DNA of 64,000 nucleotides from Pseudomonas sp. Irchel 3H7 (GTDB lineage: Bacteria; Pseudomonadota; Gammaproteobacteria; Pseudomonadales; Pseudomonadaceae): contig NZ_FYEA01000002.1 in assembly GCF_900187605.1 (NCBI RefSeq), positions 248,001 to 312,000 on the forward strand, written 5' to 3'. The position numbers were made by a program, and so were the translations under genes. The notes under the pieces are model-generated. The model made no database searches and was not told the origin of the DNA. It saw only the letters and a program-made list of their open reading frames with translations. Positions 51,601-60,102 of the stretch are shown piece after piece; positions within the stretch are counted from its first letter, which is position 1; each line of letters opens with the position of its first letter.

Positions 51601-53589
51601 TCAGTGCGGTGCGCGCGGGATGGTTTTCATCAGGTCTTCAGGGCTGATGTGGCCGACCACACTGCCCGGTTGCGGCAGGTTGAGGATGTGGCCTTTCATC
51701 TTGCCGATGATGTGCATCTCGCACGGCTTGCAATCGAACTTCAGCGTCAGCACTTCATCGCCGTGGATCAACTGCATCGGCGCGACTTTGGTGCGCACGC
51801 CGGTCACGCCTTTCGCCTGTTTCGGGCACAGGTTGAAGGAGAAACGCAGGCAGTGCTTGGTGATCATCACCGGCACTTCGCCTGGTTCTTCGTGCGCCTC
51901 ATACGCGGCGTCGATCAACTTGACGCCGTGACGGTGGTAGAAGTCGCGCGCCTTCTGGTTGTAGACGTTGGCGAGGAAGGTCAGGTGCGAATCCGGGTAC
52001 ACCGGCGGCGGGTTGGTTTCGGCTTTACGGCCGCCACGCGGATGAGCGGCGACACGGGCGGCGGTCAGGGCTTCGATCACTTCACGGCGCAGCGACTTGA
52101 GCTGCGAGTTCGGGATGAAGAACGCCTGTGGCGCATCCAGCTTGATGTCGGTGGCGTGGTACTGCGTGGTGCCGAGCTGGCCGAGCAGATCACGCAGCTG
52201 TTCCAGAGCTTGCTCAGGCTTGTTGGCCACACCGAACGGACCGTTCAGGGTGATGCTGGCGCTGATGCCTTCTTCACTGGTGGCGGTCACTTCCAGCTGT
52301 TCTTCACGCAAACGCGCGACCCAACTCAAAGCCACGCGACGCTCGGACGAAGTTTTTTGCAGCGCCTGTTGCCAGTTGTGATCGAGGTTGCGATTCAACG
52401 GATGATTCGGGCGCAGCTTGTACAGGCCTTCGGGCATTTCGTTCGGCTCGACGCGATAGCGGTAGCGCTTCTCGCCGTCTTCTTCGAATTCACCTTTTGC
52501 TTCAGCGATGTTGGCGCGGAAACCGACCACTTCGCGTTTGACCAGTACGTTGAGGCCATCGCCATTGGACAGCGGTTCGTGGGTGACGACCTGCATGTCA
52601 CGCTTGGCGACTTTTTCGACGATACCCACCGGCAGACCGGTGAAAGTCGGTGAGTCGAACGCGCCAATGTCGATCTTGCGATCGGTGACGAAGTAATCGG
52701 TGCTGCCACGGTGGAAAGTCTTTTCCGGATCGGGCAGGAAGAAGTGCGCGGTGCGGCCGCTGGAGGCGCGGGCCAGGTCCGGGCGATCTTCGAGCACGTC
52801 GTCGAGGCGCTGACGGTAATAGGCGGTGATGTTCTTCACATAGCCCATGTCTTTGTAGCGACCTTCGATCTTGAACGAACGCACACCGGCTTCGACCAGG
52901 GCGCGGATGTTGGCGCTCTGGTTGTTGTCTTTCATCGACAGCAGGTGTTTTTCGTAGGCGATCACGCCACCCTTTTCATCTTTGAGGGTGTACGGCAAGC
53001 GGCACGCCTGCGAGCAGTCGCCACGGTTGGCACTGCGCCCGGTCTGCGCGTGGGAGATGTTGCACTGGCCGGAGAAGGCCACGCACAACGCGCCATGGAT
53101 GAAGAATTCGATGGCGGCGTCAGTTTCGTCGGCGATTGCGCGGATTTCTTGCAGGTTCAGCTCGCGGGCCAAGACCAGTTGCGAGAAACCGGCCTGATCG
53201 AGGAACTTCGCTCGCTCCAGCGTACGGATATCGGTCTGGGTTGAGGCGTGCAGCTCGATCGGCGGAATGTCCAGCTCCATCACGCCCAGATCCTGAACGA
53301 TCAGCGCGTCGACCCCGGCGTCGTACAACTGATGGATCAGCTTGCGCGCCGGTTCCAGTTCGTTGTCGTGCAGGATGGTGTTGATGGTGGTGAAGATGCG
53401 CGCGTGATACTTGCGGGCGAACTCCACCAGTTCGGCGATTTCGCCGACTTCGTTGCAGGCGTTGTGGCGCGCGCCGAAGCTCGGGCCGCCGATGTACACG
53501 GCGTCAGCGCCGTGCAGGATCGCCTCACGGGCGATGGCCACATCGCGGGCAGGGCTGAGCAATTCCAGGTGATGCTTGGGCAAGGACAT
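51601..53589 (-). CDS. rlhA: 23S rRNA 5-hydroxycytidine C2501 synthase (U32 peptidase family)
   Basis: The 662-aa protein matches E. coli RlhA/YdcP (653 aa) across its length: HLELLSPARDVAIAREAILH, GADAVYIGGPSFGARHNA, VQDLGVMELDIPPIELHAST, the Cys region CVAFSGQCNISHAQTGRSAN and the C-terminal LNRNLDHNWQQAL. The longer C-terminal DUF3656 extension separates it from TrhP/YegQ. RlhA hydroxylates C2501 in 23S rRNA. The start at 53589 (MSLPKHH) precedes the conserved core; the upstream frame is not conserved in character. Confidence 0.93.
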   Translation of the reverse strand: MSLPKHHLELLSPARDVAIAREAILHGADAVYIGGPSFGARHNACNEVGEIAELVEFARKYHARIFTTINTILHDNELEPARKLIHQLYDAGVDALIVQDLGVMELDIPPIELHASTQTDIRTLERAKFLDQAGFSQLVLARELNLQEIRAIADETDAAIEFFIHGALCVAFSGQCNISHAQTGRSANRGDCSQACRLPYTLKDEKGGVIAYEKHLLSMKDNNQSANIRALVEAGVRSFKIEGRYKDMGYVKNITAYYRQRLDDVLEDRPDLARASSGRTAHFFLPDPEKTFHRGSTDYFVTDRKIDIGAFDSPTFTGLPVGIVEKVAKRDMQVVTHEPLSNGDGLNVLVKREVVGFRANIAEAKGEFEEDGEKRYRYRVEPNEMPEGLYKLRPNHPLNRNLDHNWQQALQKTSSERRVALSWVARLREEQLEVTATSEEGISASITLNGPFGVANKPEQALEQLRDLLGQLGTTQYHATDIKLDAPQAFFIPNSQLKSLRREVIEALTAARVAAHPRGGRKAETNPPPVYPDSHLTFLANVYNQKARDFYHRHGVKLIDAAYEAHEEPGEVPVMITKHCLRFSFNLCPKQAKGVTGVRTKVAPMQLIHGDEVLTLKFDCKPCEMHIIGKMKGHILNLPQPGSVVGHISPEDLMKTIPRAPH

Positions 53590-53798
53590 AGTTTTTTTAG
53601 TCAGGCTGTCACGGTTAGGCGCGCATTCTACCCGTGAAACGACATGTCGGCACCTCTGTACCGATGGTCTGCAAATCGCGCTCGGCACATTTGGCGGATT
53701 CGCGCAACTGTCAGACCTGTCAGTTGTTGTGCAGAAGGAAGTTCGAAATAGTAATGAAATCACTCGCCGAACATTCATTACGAAAAGGACATGTTGCT

Positions 53799-54308
53799 AT
53801 GAACGATAAAGACTATTTTGGTTATTTAGGCATCAACAAAAATAATTTGAACAGAAGGACTCGCGCGCCGGAAATTTACTACAAAGCAGTGATTGACCCC
53901 GTCCATCCGCACCTTGACGGGCCGGTATTCCAGGCAACCAAAGAAGGCAGAGCTTTCTACTTCGGTTCCGCCGAGACCTTTAGCCTGATCGCGCACCATA
54001 GAGAGCATGCAAACGACATTTTCGAAATAATGTCATTCGTTATCAATAACGAGCTACCCGATGGGGAACACGACATAGGGGGGCAGGGTAGTAGTGTTCA
54101 AGGGCTCATCACGATGACCCCGCATATCATCTATGCCAAGGCGGGGAAAATTAAGTTTCAGAGAAATGACGCGAACAGTTCGATAACCGCCAGTTTCCAC
54201 TTCGACTTTGAGCTTGAGGATGACGGCCAAATAAAAAAATACAGCGTGAAGGAAGGAAAGTTATCGCTTGTCGCAACAGGGCCACTTGAAGCCCGGAAGC
54301 AATCCTGA
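53799..54308 (+). CDS. Orphan hypothetical protein, 169 aa
   Basis: The start follows AAGGA. The protein begins MNDKDYFGYLGINKNNLN and is beta-rich toward the C-terminus (KIKFQRNDANSSITASFHFD, DDGQIKKYSVKEGKLSLVA). It has no signal peptide or membrane segment. Base use is more A/T-rich than neighbours, as expected for a recently gained gene. I recognise no family. A strong terminator follows. Confidence 0.65.
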   Translation: MNDKDYFGYLGINKNNLNRRTRAPEIYYKAVIDPVHPHLDGPVFQATKEGRAFYFGSAETFSLIAHHREHANDIFEIMSFVINNELPDGEHDIGGQGSSVQGLITMTPHIIYAKAGKIKFQRNDANSSITASFHFDFELEDDGQIKKYSVKEGKLSLVATGPLEARKQS

Positions 54309-54313
54309 AAATG

Positions 54314-54349
54314 ACCCGAGCCAGCCTTTAGAGGCTTGGCTCGGGTTTT
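54314..54349 (+). terminator. Terminator after the orphan gene
   Basis: ACCCGAGCCA and TGGCTCGGGT form a long hairpin, followed by TTTTAA. It lies 5 bp past the stop at 54,308. Confidence 0.85.
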
Positions 54350-54392
54350 AAGCTTCGATGAATCGGCGGCTGATGACTTAAAGGCGTAAAAC

Positions 54393-54773
54393 TCAGGCCT
54401 TGGCCGCCATCGCAGTCACTTCCACACGCATGCCTTCAACCGCCAGCGACGCCACACCTACCGCCGCGCGCACTGGCCATGGCTTGGCGAAGTAGCGCTT
54501 GTAAACCTCGTTGAATGCCGCGCGATCGGCCATGTCGGTCAGGTAGATGGTCAGGTGCATTACGCGGTCCATCGAGCTGCCGGCGCGTTCCAGCGCAACC
54601 TTCAGCGCTTGCAGGGTGCATTCGCTTTGCAGGGTGATGTCGCCCAGTTCCAGACTGCCGTCGGCACGGGTCGGGATCTGCGTGGACATCATGATCCCGT
54701 TGAACGTGGTGACGTCCGACGAAATCGAGTCTGCGTCCGGATCGGGGGTAAAGGTGATGTCTTGGTTAGCCAT
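54393..54773 (-). CDS. RidA family protein, 126 aa
   Basis: A YjgF/RidA-type protein with GDITLQSECTLQALKVALE, RVMHLTIYLTDMADRAAF and the late AAVGVASLAVEGMRVEVTA. The late Arg in GMRVEV sits near the place of RidA's substrate-binding Arg but the surrounding motif differs, so this is a RidA paralogue. The reaction is uncertain. It is transcribed alone. Confidence 0.82.
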   Translation of the reverse strand: MANQDITFTPDPDADSISSDVTTFNGIMMSTQIPTRADGSLELGDITLQSECTLQALKVALERAGSSMDRVMHLTIYLTDMADRAAFNEVYKRYFAKPWPVRAAVGVASLAVEGMRVEVTAMAAKA

Positions 54774-54872
54774 GCGGATCCCTTGTTTGAGCGAGTAAAT
54801 CGCGCCAGTTTACAGATTCAGGGCTAACGGACAAATGATCAGCCGCCACCGCAGTGAAAGCGTTGAGGGCGA

Positions 54873-55484
54873 TCAAACCGGCTGCGTCGCCGCTTCTGCC
54901 GCTATGGCTGCAACGACGCTGGGGCGGGCGGCGATGCGACGGGAGTGGGCGGCCAGCGCCGGCCAGTGCTGCAGGTCGATATTGAAGTTTGGCAGCCACG
55001 TCAACACGCTAAACAGGTAGGCATCGGCGACTCCGAATGTGCCCAGCAAATAGTCCTGATCCACCAGCCTGCGGTTCAGGTAGTCGAGGCGTTTGAACAG
55101 TTTTTGCGTAAAAATCGTTTTGGTCGCTTGTGGCATTTGCGCATCGAACAGCGGTGCACAGCCACCGTGAATTTCCGTGCTGATGAAGTTCAGGTCCTCT
55201 TGCAAGCGCGTCCGCTGCCAACTGCCGAGTGTCGGCGCCAGTGCGCTTTCGGCGACCTGATCGGCGAGGAACTGCAGGATCGCCGGGCCTTCTGTCAGCA
55301 CTTCGCCGTTATCCAGGAGCAACGCAGCGACGTAGCCCTTGGGGTTGATGTCGCGAAAGTCTTGTCCGTCGGCCGTGCGCTTGCTCTGATTGTTGACGCG
55401 AATCAGCTCGAAGGGCAGGCCCGATTCGCGCAAGACAATGTGCGGCGCCAGCGAGCAGGTCATCGGGGCGAAATACAGTTTCAT
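54873..55484 (-). CDS. Glutathione S-transferase family protein, 203 aa
   Basis: The start at 55484 (MKLYFAPMTCSLAPHIVLRE) follows TGGAAG. The beta-class N-domain contains NPKGYVAALLLDNGEVLTEG and AILQFLADQ; Cys10 fits the conserved Cys of bacterial beta-class GSTs. The C-domain has GVADAYLFSVLTWL. It is divergent from a GcvA-like LysR gene. The substrate is unknown. Confidence 0.88.
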   Translation of the reverse strand: MKLYFAPMTCSLAPHIVLRESGLPFELIRVNNQSKRTADGQDFRDINPKGYVAALLLDNGEVLTEGPAILQFLADQVAESALAPTLGSWQRTRLQEDLNFISTEIHGGCAPLFDAQMPQATKTIFTQKLFKRLDYLNRRLVDQDYLLGTFGVADAYLFSVLTWLPNFNIDLQHWPALAAHSRRIAARPSVVAAIAAEAATQPV

Positions 55485-55576
55485 GGCACTTCCAGTGGGT
55501 GAGGAAGTGTCAGCATCCCTTGCAGGGACAGGTCTTCGCAAAGGTCATTTGCAGTGTTAGCGTATGACAAAATCTC

Positions 55577-56503
55577 ATGAGCACCGAACTCGTCATGGTC
55601 GCCAGACTCCCCTCGCTCAACGGCTTGAAAGCGTTTGAGTGTGCCGCTCGGCATATGAGTTTCACCAAGGCTGCCGAAGAACTGAACGTCACGCAAACCG
55701 CCATCAGCCATCAGATCCGCCGTCTCGAAGAGGAGTTGGGCGTGAATCTGTTTCTGCGGCTCAAGGATGGGCTGGCCCTGACTGAAGACGGCCAGGCGTA
55801 CTTGCCTGGCATTCGTACAGCCTTCCAAGAGTTGCGCTATTCGACGCAGACGTTATTGGAGTCGCGCCACAACAGCGTGTTGACCATCAATACCTTGGTG
55901 TCGGTCGCCTCCAAATGGTTGTTGCCGCGATTGCCGTCATTTCAGCAGGCGTTTCCCGCCATCGATGTGCGCATCAGCGCATCCACCGAGCTGGTCGATT
56001 TTCGTCGGGGCGGCATCGATGCCGCGATTCGTTACGGGCGTGGCGACTGGAAAGGCTTGCGCGCCGATTTCCTGATGTCCGATGAGATTTTTCCGGTGTG
56101 CAGTCCGGCGTTGCTCGACGCGTCGAAAAGCCTGAGCGCACCGGCCGATTTGCTCGAGCACACGTTGTTGCAAGTCAGTGGCATGACCGCCGGCGACTGG
56201 AACAACTGGCTCAGCGCCGCCGGTGAGTGTGCGCAACTCGCCGAGCGCCCGCGCCTGACCTTCGATCTGGCAATGATGGCCGTGCAAGCGGCGGTGGACG
56301 GGCAGGGTGTGTGCATCGGGCGTTCGACGTATGTCGACGACGACCTGCGCGCGGGCCGGCTGGTCGCCCCGTTTAATCTACGGTTGAAGGATGACTTGGG
56401 TTTCTATTTGGTGACGCCCCATGAAACCGCCGATACCCGCAAGATCGCGGCGTTCAGGACTTGGCTGTTGGCGCAACGCCCCGGCGACGAGGCCTTTGTA
56501 TAA
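55577..56503 (+). CDS. LysR family regulator (GcvA-like), divergent from GST gene
   Basis: The 308-aa protein has HTH KAAEELNVTQTAISHQIRRLE and a GcvA-type effector domain (INTLVSVASKWLLPRLPSF, GIDAAIRYGRGDW). Its start lies 92 bp from the GST start on the other strand, a typical regulator-target arrangement. Confidence 0.88.
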   Translation: MSTELVMVARLPSLNGLKAFECAARHMSFTKAAEELNVTQTAISHQIRRLEEELGVNLFLRLKDGLALTEDGQAYLPGIRTAFQELRYSTQTLLESRHNSVLTINTLVSVASKWLLPRLPSFQQAFPAIDVRISASTELVDFRRGGIDAAIRYGRGDWKGLRADFLMSDEIFPVCSPALLDASKSLSAPADLLEHTLLQVSGMTAGDWNNWLSAAGECAQLAERPRLTFDLAMMAVQAAVDGQGVCIGRSTYVDDDLRAGRLVAPFNLRLKDDLGFYLVTPHETADTRKIAAFRTWLLAQRPGDEAFV

Positions 56504-56624
56504 GCGTGTATCAATCCCGTGCAAGGACACACGTAAACAACAAACCGAGGATTTGCGACACATCCTTTCTACATGCCGCGCCCACAGTAGAGGTCACCCC
56601 AACACGAACTTTGAGAGGCACGCC

Positions 56625-57044
56625 ATGCACCGTCCACTGTTTCTGACCACCGCAGTAATTTTCGCTTCGATGATCGGCTTCGCACACGCGGCCGACGCGC
56701 AACCCAAGAGCTGGCAGCAAGGGCTGAGCCGCACCGATCTGGTAAAGCAGGATCTCGGCGCGGCCGACCGCGAAGTGATTCAGGCACAGGTTGATTTCGA
56801 ACCGGGCGTGACCTCGCCCCGGCATGCCCATCCGGGCGTGGAAGTCGCTTATGTGATCAGCGGCACATTCGAGTATCAACTGGAAGGCCGGGCGCCGGTC
56901 ACGTTGAAGGCCGGTGATTCGCTGTTCATTCCGGAAGGCGTGGCGCATATCGCGCGCAATGTCGGTCAGGACAAAGGTTCCGAACTGGCGACTTACATCG
57001 TCAAGAAAGGTGAGCCGGTGCTGATTCTCAAACCGCAGAGCTAA
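56625..57044 (+). CDS. Exported cupin-domain protein, 139 aa
   Basis: The start follows GAGAGG. A signal peptide (MHRPLFLTTAVIFASMIGFAHAAD) precedes a cupin core with PRHAHPGVEVAYVISG (metal-binding His pair and Glu) and LKAGDSLFIPEGVAHIARN (second motif). Such proteins bind a metal and may act on small molecules or sense them. Its TAA stop overlaps the stop of the convergent small ORF by 4 bp. Confidence 0.85.
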   Translation: MHRPLFLTTAVIFASMIGFAHAADAQPKSWQQGLSRTDLVKQDLGAADREVIQAQVDFEPGVTSPRHAHPGVEVAYVISGTFEYQLEGRAPVTLKAGDSLFIPEGVAHIARNVGQDKGSELATYIVKKGEPVLILKPQS

Positions 57045-57211
57045 CGCGTCGGGCCGTAATAAATCGTGTGCAGTATCAGCAACTCTACGAAAGCGACGAC
57101 CACGCAAAACCTGACGAACCCCGCAGTAAAGACCCTGCGGGGTTTTTCGTAGTTGAAGTCGAAACCGCACAGTAACAACAGAATGCCGAAGAAGGTTTTT
57201 ATCGCGCGCAT
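57041..57211 (-). CDS. Small hydrophobic protein, 56 aa
   Basis: The ATG at 57211 lies nine bases after AAGGA. The translation (MRAIKTFFGILLLLCGFDFN... ending LLILHTIYYGPTR) has two hydrophobic stretches separated by a basic loop (YEKPRRVF), fitting a two-helix membrane protein. Its TAG overlaps the cupin stop. A strong hairpin on the plus strand falls inside its frame. I know no family. Confidence 0.55.
   Translation of the reverse strand: MRAIKTFFGILLLLCGFDFNYEKPRRVFTAGFVRFCVVVAFVELLILHTIYYGPTR
57117..57147 (+). terminator. Terminator after the cupin gene
   Basis: AACCCCGCAG pairs with CTGCGGGGTT and is followed by TTTTT-type run (57,143-57,147). It also lies within the convergent 56-codon frame. 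Confidence 0.85.
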
Positions 57212-57278
57212 CAGCGTTCATCCTTGGCCATGCCACGTTCGCACGGCTGATTCATGAGTCAGTTCCAGATGCCACTAT

Positions 57279-57488
57279 TCAGTGCAGTGTCACAACTCTG
57301 CGACTCTCGCCAATCCTGATTCTGTCCAGCGCCCGGTTCAACGCATCGAGGGCATCGAGCAGGGCTTTGGCCTCGGCTTCTCGGCCTTCGCCCCAGAGAC
57401 GTTCGGCCATTTTGTTCATGGCCTGAATGGAACGCTCGATGTCTGCGGCGGTGGTGGCCTCTTTATGGACTGACAGTTTTTTCGGCAT
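57279..57488 (-). CDS. Small hypothetical protein, 69 aa
   Basis: A helical protein starting MPKKLSVHKEATTAADIERS with a two-helix bundle (IQAMNKMAERLWGEGREAEA, ALLDALDALNRALDRI). No signal or membrane part. Similar short helical proteins are found near hydrolase or regulator genes in Pseudomonas, but no function is known. Confidence 0.6.
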   Translation of the reverse strand: MPKKLSVHKEATTAADIERSIQAMNKMAERLWGEGREAEAKALLDALDALNRALDRIRIGESRRVVTLH

Positions 57489-57670
57489 TCAGGCCTCCTC
57501 TGGTGACGTATGACGAATCAGGCCGGTAAACGCTTGATGCGGTTTTTCGACGGCTATTGCAGCACATCTGCAAGCGTTTTGCTGCGACGTCCGCCGTCCA
57601 TGTGTCGCACGAATGATCAGTGGCTGTTCGCGTCTGGTCTAGAGTGGATCGATACAACGACTGAACGAGA

Positions 57671-58720
57671 TCAGGACGATGTTTGGCAAGTATCCCGAGC
57701 AGAAGCAGTCGCCACAGATTCGATGGAGTATTTCGCCTGGGCGATGCTGAGTTCACTCGGCAAGTTTGCACCGTTCTTGGCTGCAAGAATCTCGGCCATC
57801 ACGCTGACGGCGATCTCCGCAGGCGTCTTGCTGCCGATGTATACGCCGATCGGTCCGTGCAGACGCTCAAGTGACGCTTCGGTTTCACCAAAATGCTCGA
57901 TCAGGCGTTCGCGGCGCAGCTGGCTATTGCGCCGTGAACCGATGGCGCCGATGTAGAACGCCGGGCTGTGCAGCGCTTCCAGCAATGCCAGATCGTCGAG
58001 TTTGGGGTCATGGCTCAAGGCAACGATGCAGGTGCGCAGATCGACCGCGAAGTCGCGCACCACATCATCCGGCATGCCAATGATGCGCTCCACACCATCG
58101 ACCGCCCAGGTTTCGATGTACTCGGGGCGCGGATCGCACACCGCCACTTTAAAACCGTTGAACAACGCCATGGTCGCCAGATACTCGGCCAGTGCGCCGG
58201 CCCCGATCATCAGCATTCGATAGCCCGGTCCCAAGGTGTTGAGCATCTGCACGCCATCGAAGCTGAACTGTTCCGGCGTCGCAGTCGGTTCGAGCATGAC
58301 CTGACCGGACTCCAACGCCAGGCGACGACGAACCAGTTGCCCGGCGTCCAGTTGCACCAGCAACGCGTCGAGTGACTGCCACGACGGATTGAACTCAAGG
58401 ATCAGTTCCAGCGTGCCGCCACAGGGCAAGCCGAAGCGATGCGCCTCATCGGCACTGACGCCATAGCGCACCCCTTGCGGTGCGCTCTCGCTAAAAGCGC
58501 TGCCGCCATGGGCCGTGGTGTAGCGGTGGATCAGATCGTCTTCGATGCAGCCGCCGGACACGCTGCCCACCACGCGACCATCGTCACGCAACGCCATCAT
58601 CGACCCCGTCGGACGCGGTGAAGAACCCCAAGTGCGCGCCACCGTGGCGAGCAATACACGCTCGCCAGCGGCAAGCCAGTCCCGCGCCGTGCGCAGGACC
58701 AGCAAGTCGATGCTTTCCAT
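57671..58720 (-). CDS. XdhC family protein (molybdenum cofactor insertion)
   Basis: The 349-aa protein has XdhC/CoxI features: ATVARTWGSSPRPTGSMMAL, GSVSGGCIEDDLI in the N-domain, and a Rossmann-like C-domain MLMIGAGALAEYLATMALF, with FYIGAIGSRRNSQLRRERL. XdhC binds sulfurated cofactor and hands it to xanthine-oxidase-family enzymes. It follows the cytochrome gene by 12 bp with AGAGGAG before ATG, completing the operon. Confidence 0.92.
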   Translation of the reverse strand: MESIDLLVLRTARDWLAAGERVLLATVARTWGSSPRPTGSMMALRDDGRVVGSVSGGCIEDDLIHRYTTAHGGSAFSESAPQGVRYGVSADEAHRFGLPCGGTLELILEFNPSWQSLDALLVQLDAGQLVRRRLALESGQVMLEPTATPEQFSFDGVQMLNTLGPGYRMLMIGAGALAEYLATMALFNGFKVAVCDPRPEYIETWAVDGVERIIGMPDDVVRDFAVDLRTCIVALSHDPKLDDLALLEALHSPAFYIGAIGSRRNSQLRRERLIEHFGETEASLERLHGPIGVYIGSKTPAEIAVSVMAEILAAKNGANLPSELSIAQAKYSIESVATASARDTCQTSS

Positions 58721-58732
58721 CAGTGTCTCCTC

Positions 58733-60085
58733 TTAGCGCATCTGCAGGATGATCGGGCTGCTGCTCGCCGGATCGGTGTGCTCACGCAGTTTGCCCACGG
58801 TCTGCGCATCGACAGCGCTGGCCTGATTGCCCCAGGTGCTGCGCATGAACGTCAGCACTTCAGCGATCTGCTGATCTGACAACTGCTCGCGGAAGGCCGG
58901 CATGCGATAAGCGTCCGGCACGCCAGCCGCGACCACACGCTGCGAACCATTCAGGGTGATGTTGATCGCCGAAGCGCTCTCCTTAGCCAGTGCCGAGGTG
59001 GCGCCCGCCAGCGGCGGCATCCATTCAGGTTGCCCCTTGCCGTCGAGGCCATGGCAGGAAGCACAGCGCGCCACGTAGGTATGCGCACCGGGCGAGTCCA
59101 GGCGTTGCGCTGCCGAAACCGCTTGATACTGCCACGGCGCGCCGTCCCGTTCGCGATCCCCGGGAAGTGACTTCAGGTAGTGGGCAATCGCGCTCAGATC
59201 GTCATCGCTCATGAACTGCGTGGAGTTGTTGAACGCTTCGGTCATCGAGCCGTAGACCACCGCATGTTGGTTGCGACCGGTCTTGAGGAACTTCACGATT
59301 TCCGCCTCACTCCAGCGGCCCAATCCGGTGTTGTGATCATCGCGCAGGCTCGGCGCGTACCAGCCATCGAGCAAGGCGCCGGCGAGGTACGGTTTACCGG
59401 TGTCATCGAGTGCCTTCTCGTTGAACGCCAGGCCGCGCGGCGTGTGGCAACTGCCGCAGTGCCCGGCGCCCTGAACGAGGTAAGCGCCACGGTTCCACTG
59501 TTCGTCCTGCGACGGTTTGGCCACGTAAGGCTCGGCGTCGACAAACACGCCGTTCCACAGTGCAATCGGCCAGCGCAGATTCAGCGGAAACGGAATCGCA
59601 CTCGGGATATTCGCCTGTTTCACCGGCGCCACGCCTTTCATGAAGAACGCATACAGCGCGCGCACATCATCGTCACTGAGCTTGGCGTAGGACGGGTACG
59701 GCATCGCCGGGTACAAACGGCGACTGTCGGGTGCCACGCCGTGGCGCACCGCCCGGTCGAAGTCCGCCAGGCTGTAGTGGCCGATGCCGGTGTCCGTGTC
59801 CGGGGTGATATTGGTCGCGTGGATTGAGCCCAGCGGCGTGGCCATTTCCAGGCCGCCGGCGAACGGTGCGCCGCCCGGCACGCTGTGACAGGCCACGCAA
59901 TCGCTGAGCCGGGCGACGTATTCGCCACGGGCGACCAGTGCCGGGTCGACGTCGGCCACGGCGATCTGAGGGTTTTCCAGGCGCGAGACAGGCTCGCGGG
60001 TTACATACCAGGCCAGCAGGCCTGCCGCGACCAGGCACGGCACCGCCAGCCAGCCAGCGGTTCTTGCGAATCGGCTGTTATTCAT
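58733..60085 (-). CDS. Three-haem cytochrome c subunit, membrane-anchored
   Basis: The 450-aa protein starts at 60085 behind GGAG. An N-terminal hydrophobic helix (GWLAVPCLVAAGLLAWYV) anchors or exports it. Three CxxCH haem sites are present: CVACH (63-67), CGSCH (about 215) and CASCH (about 345). This is the layout of alcohol/gluconate dehydrogenase cytochrome subunits. Here it probably carries electrons from the molybdenum hydroxylase to the quinone pool or oxidase. Confidence 0.92.
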   Translation of the reverse strand: MNNSRFARTAGWLAVPCLVAAGLLAWYVTREPVSRLENPQIAVADVDPALVARGEYVARLSDCVACHSVPGGAPFAGGLEMATPLGSIHATNITPDTDTGIGHYSLADFDRAVRHGVAPDSRRLYPAMPYPSYAKLSDDDVRALYAFFMKGVAPVKQANIPSAIPFPLNLRWPIALWNGVFVDAEPYVAKPSQDEQWNRGAYLVQGAGHCGSCHTPRGLAFNEKALDDTGKPYLAGALLDGWYAPSLRDDHNTGLGRWSEAEIVKFLKTGRNQHAVVYGSMTEAFNNSTQFMSDDDLSAIAHYLKSLPGDRERDGAPWQYQAVSAAQRLDSPGAHTYVARCASCHGLDGKGQPEWMPPLAGATSALAKESASAINITLNGSQRVVAAGVPDAYRMPAFREQLSDQQIAEVLTFMRSTWGNQASAVDAQTVGKLREHTDPASSSPIILQMR

Positions 60086-60102
60086 GGACGCTCCGGCGCT
60101 GA

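Noticed and set aside
51460..52653. 397-codon plus-strand open frame downstream of tRNA-Gln
   Set aside because: It begins inside the tRNA gene and runs antisense to rlhA, which matches its family throughout.
51412..54349. Integrated element at tRNA-Gln
   Set aside because: No integrase and no duplicated tRNA 3' end were seen within the window. Only one A/T-rich orphan gene is nearby.
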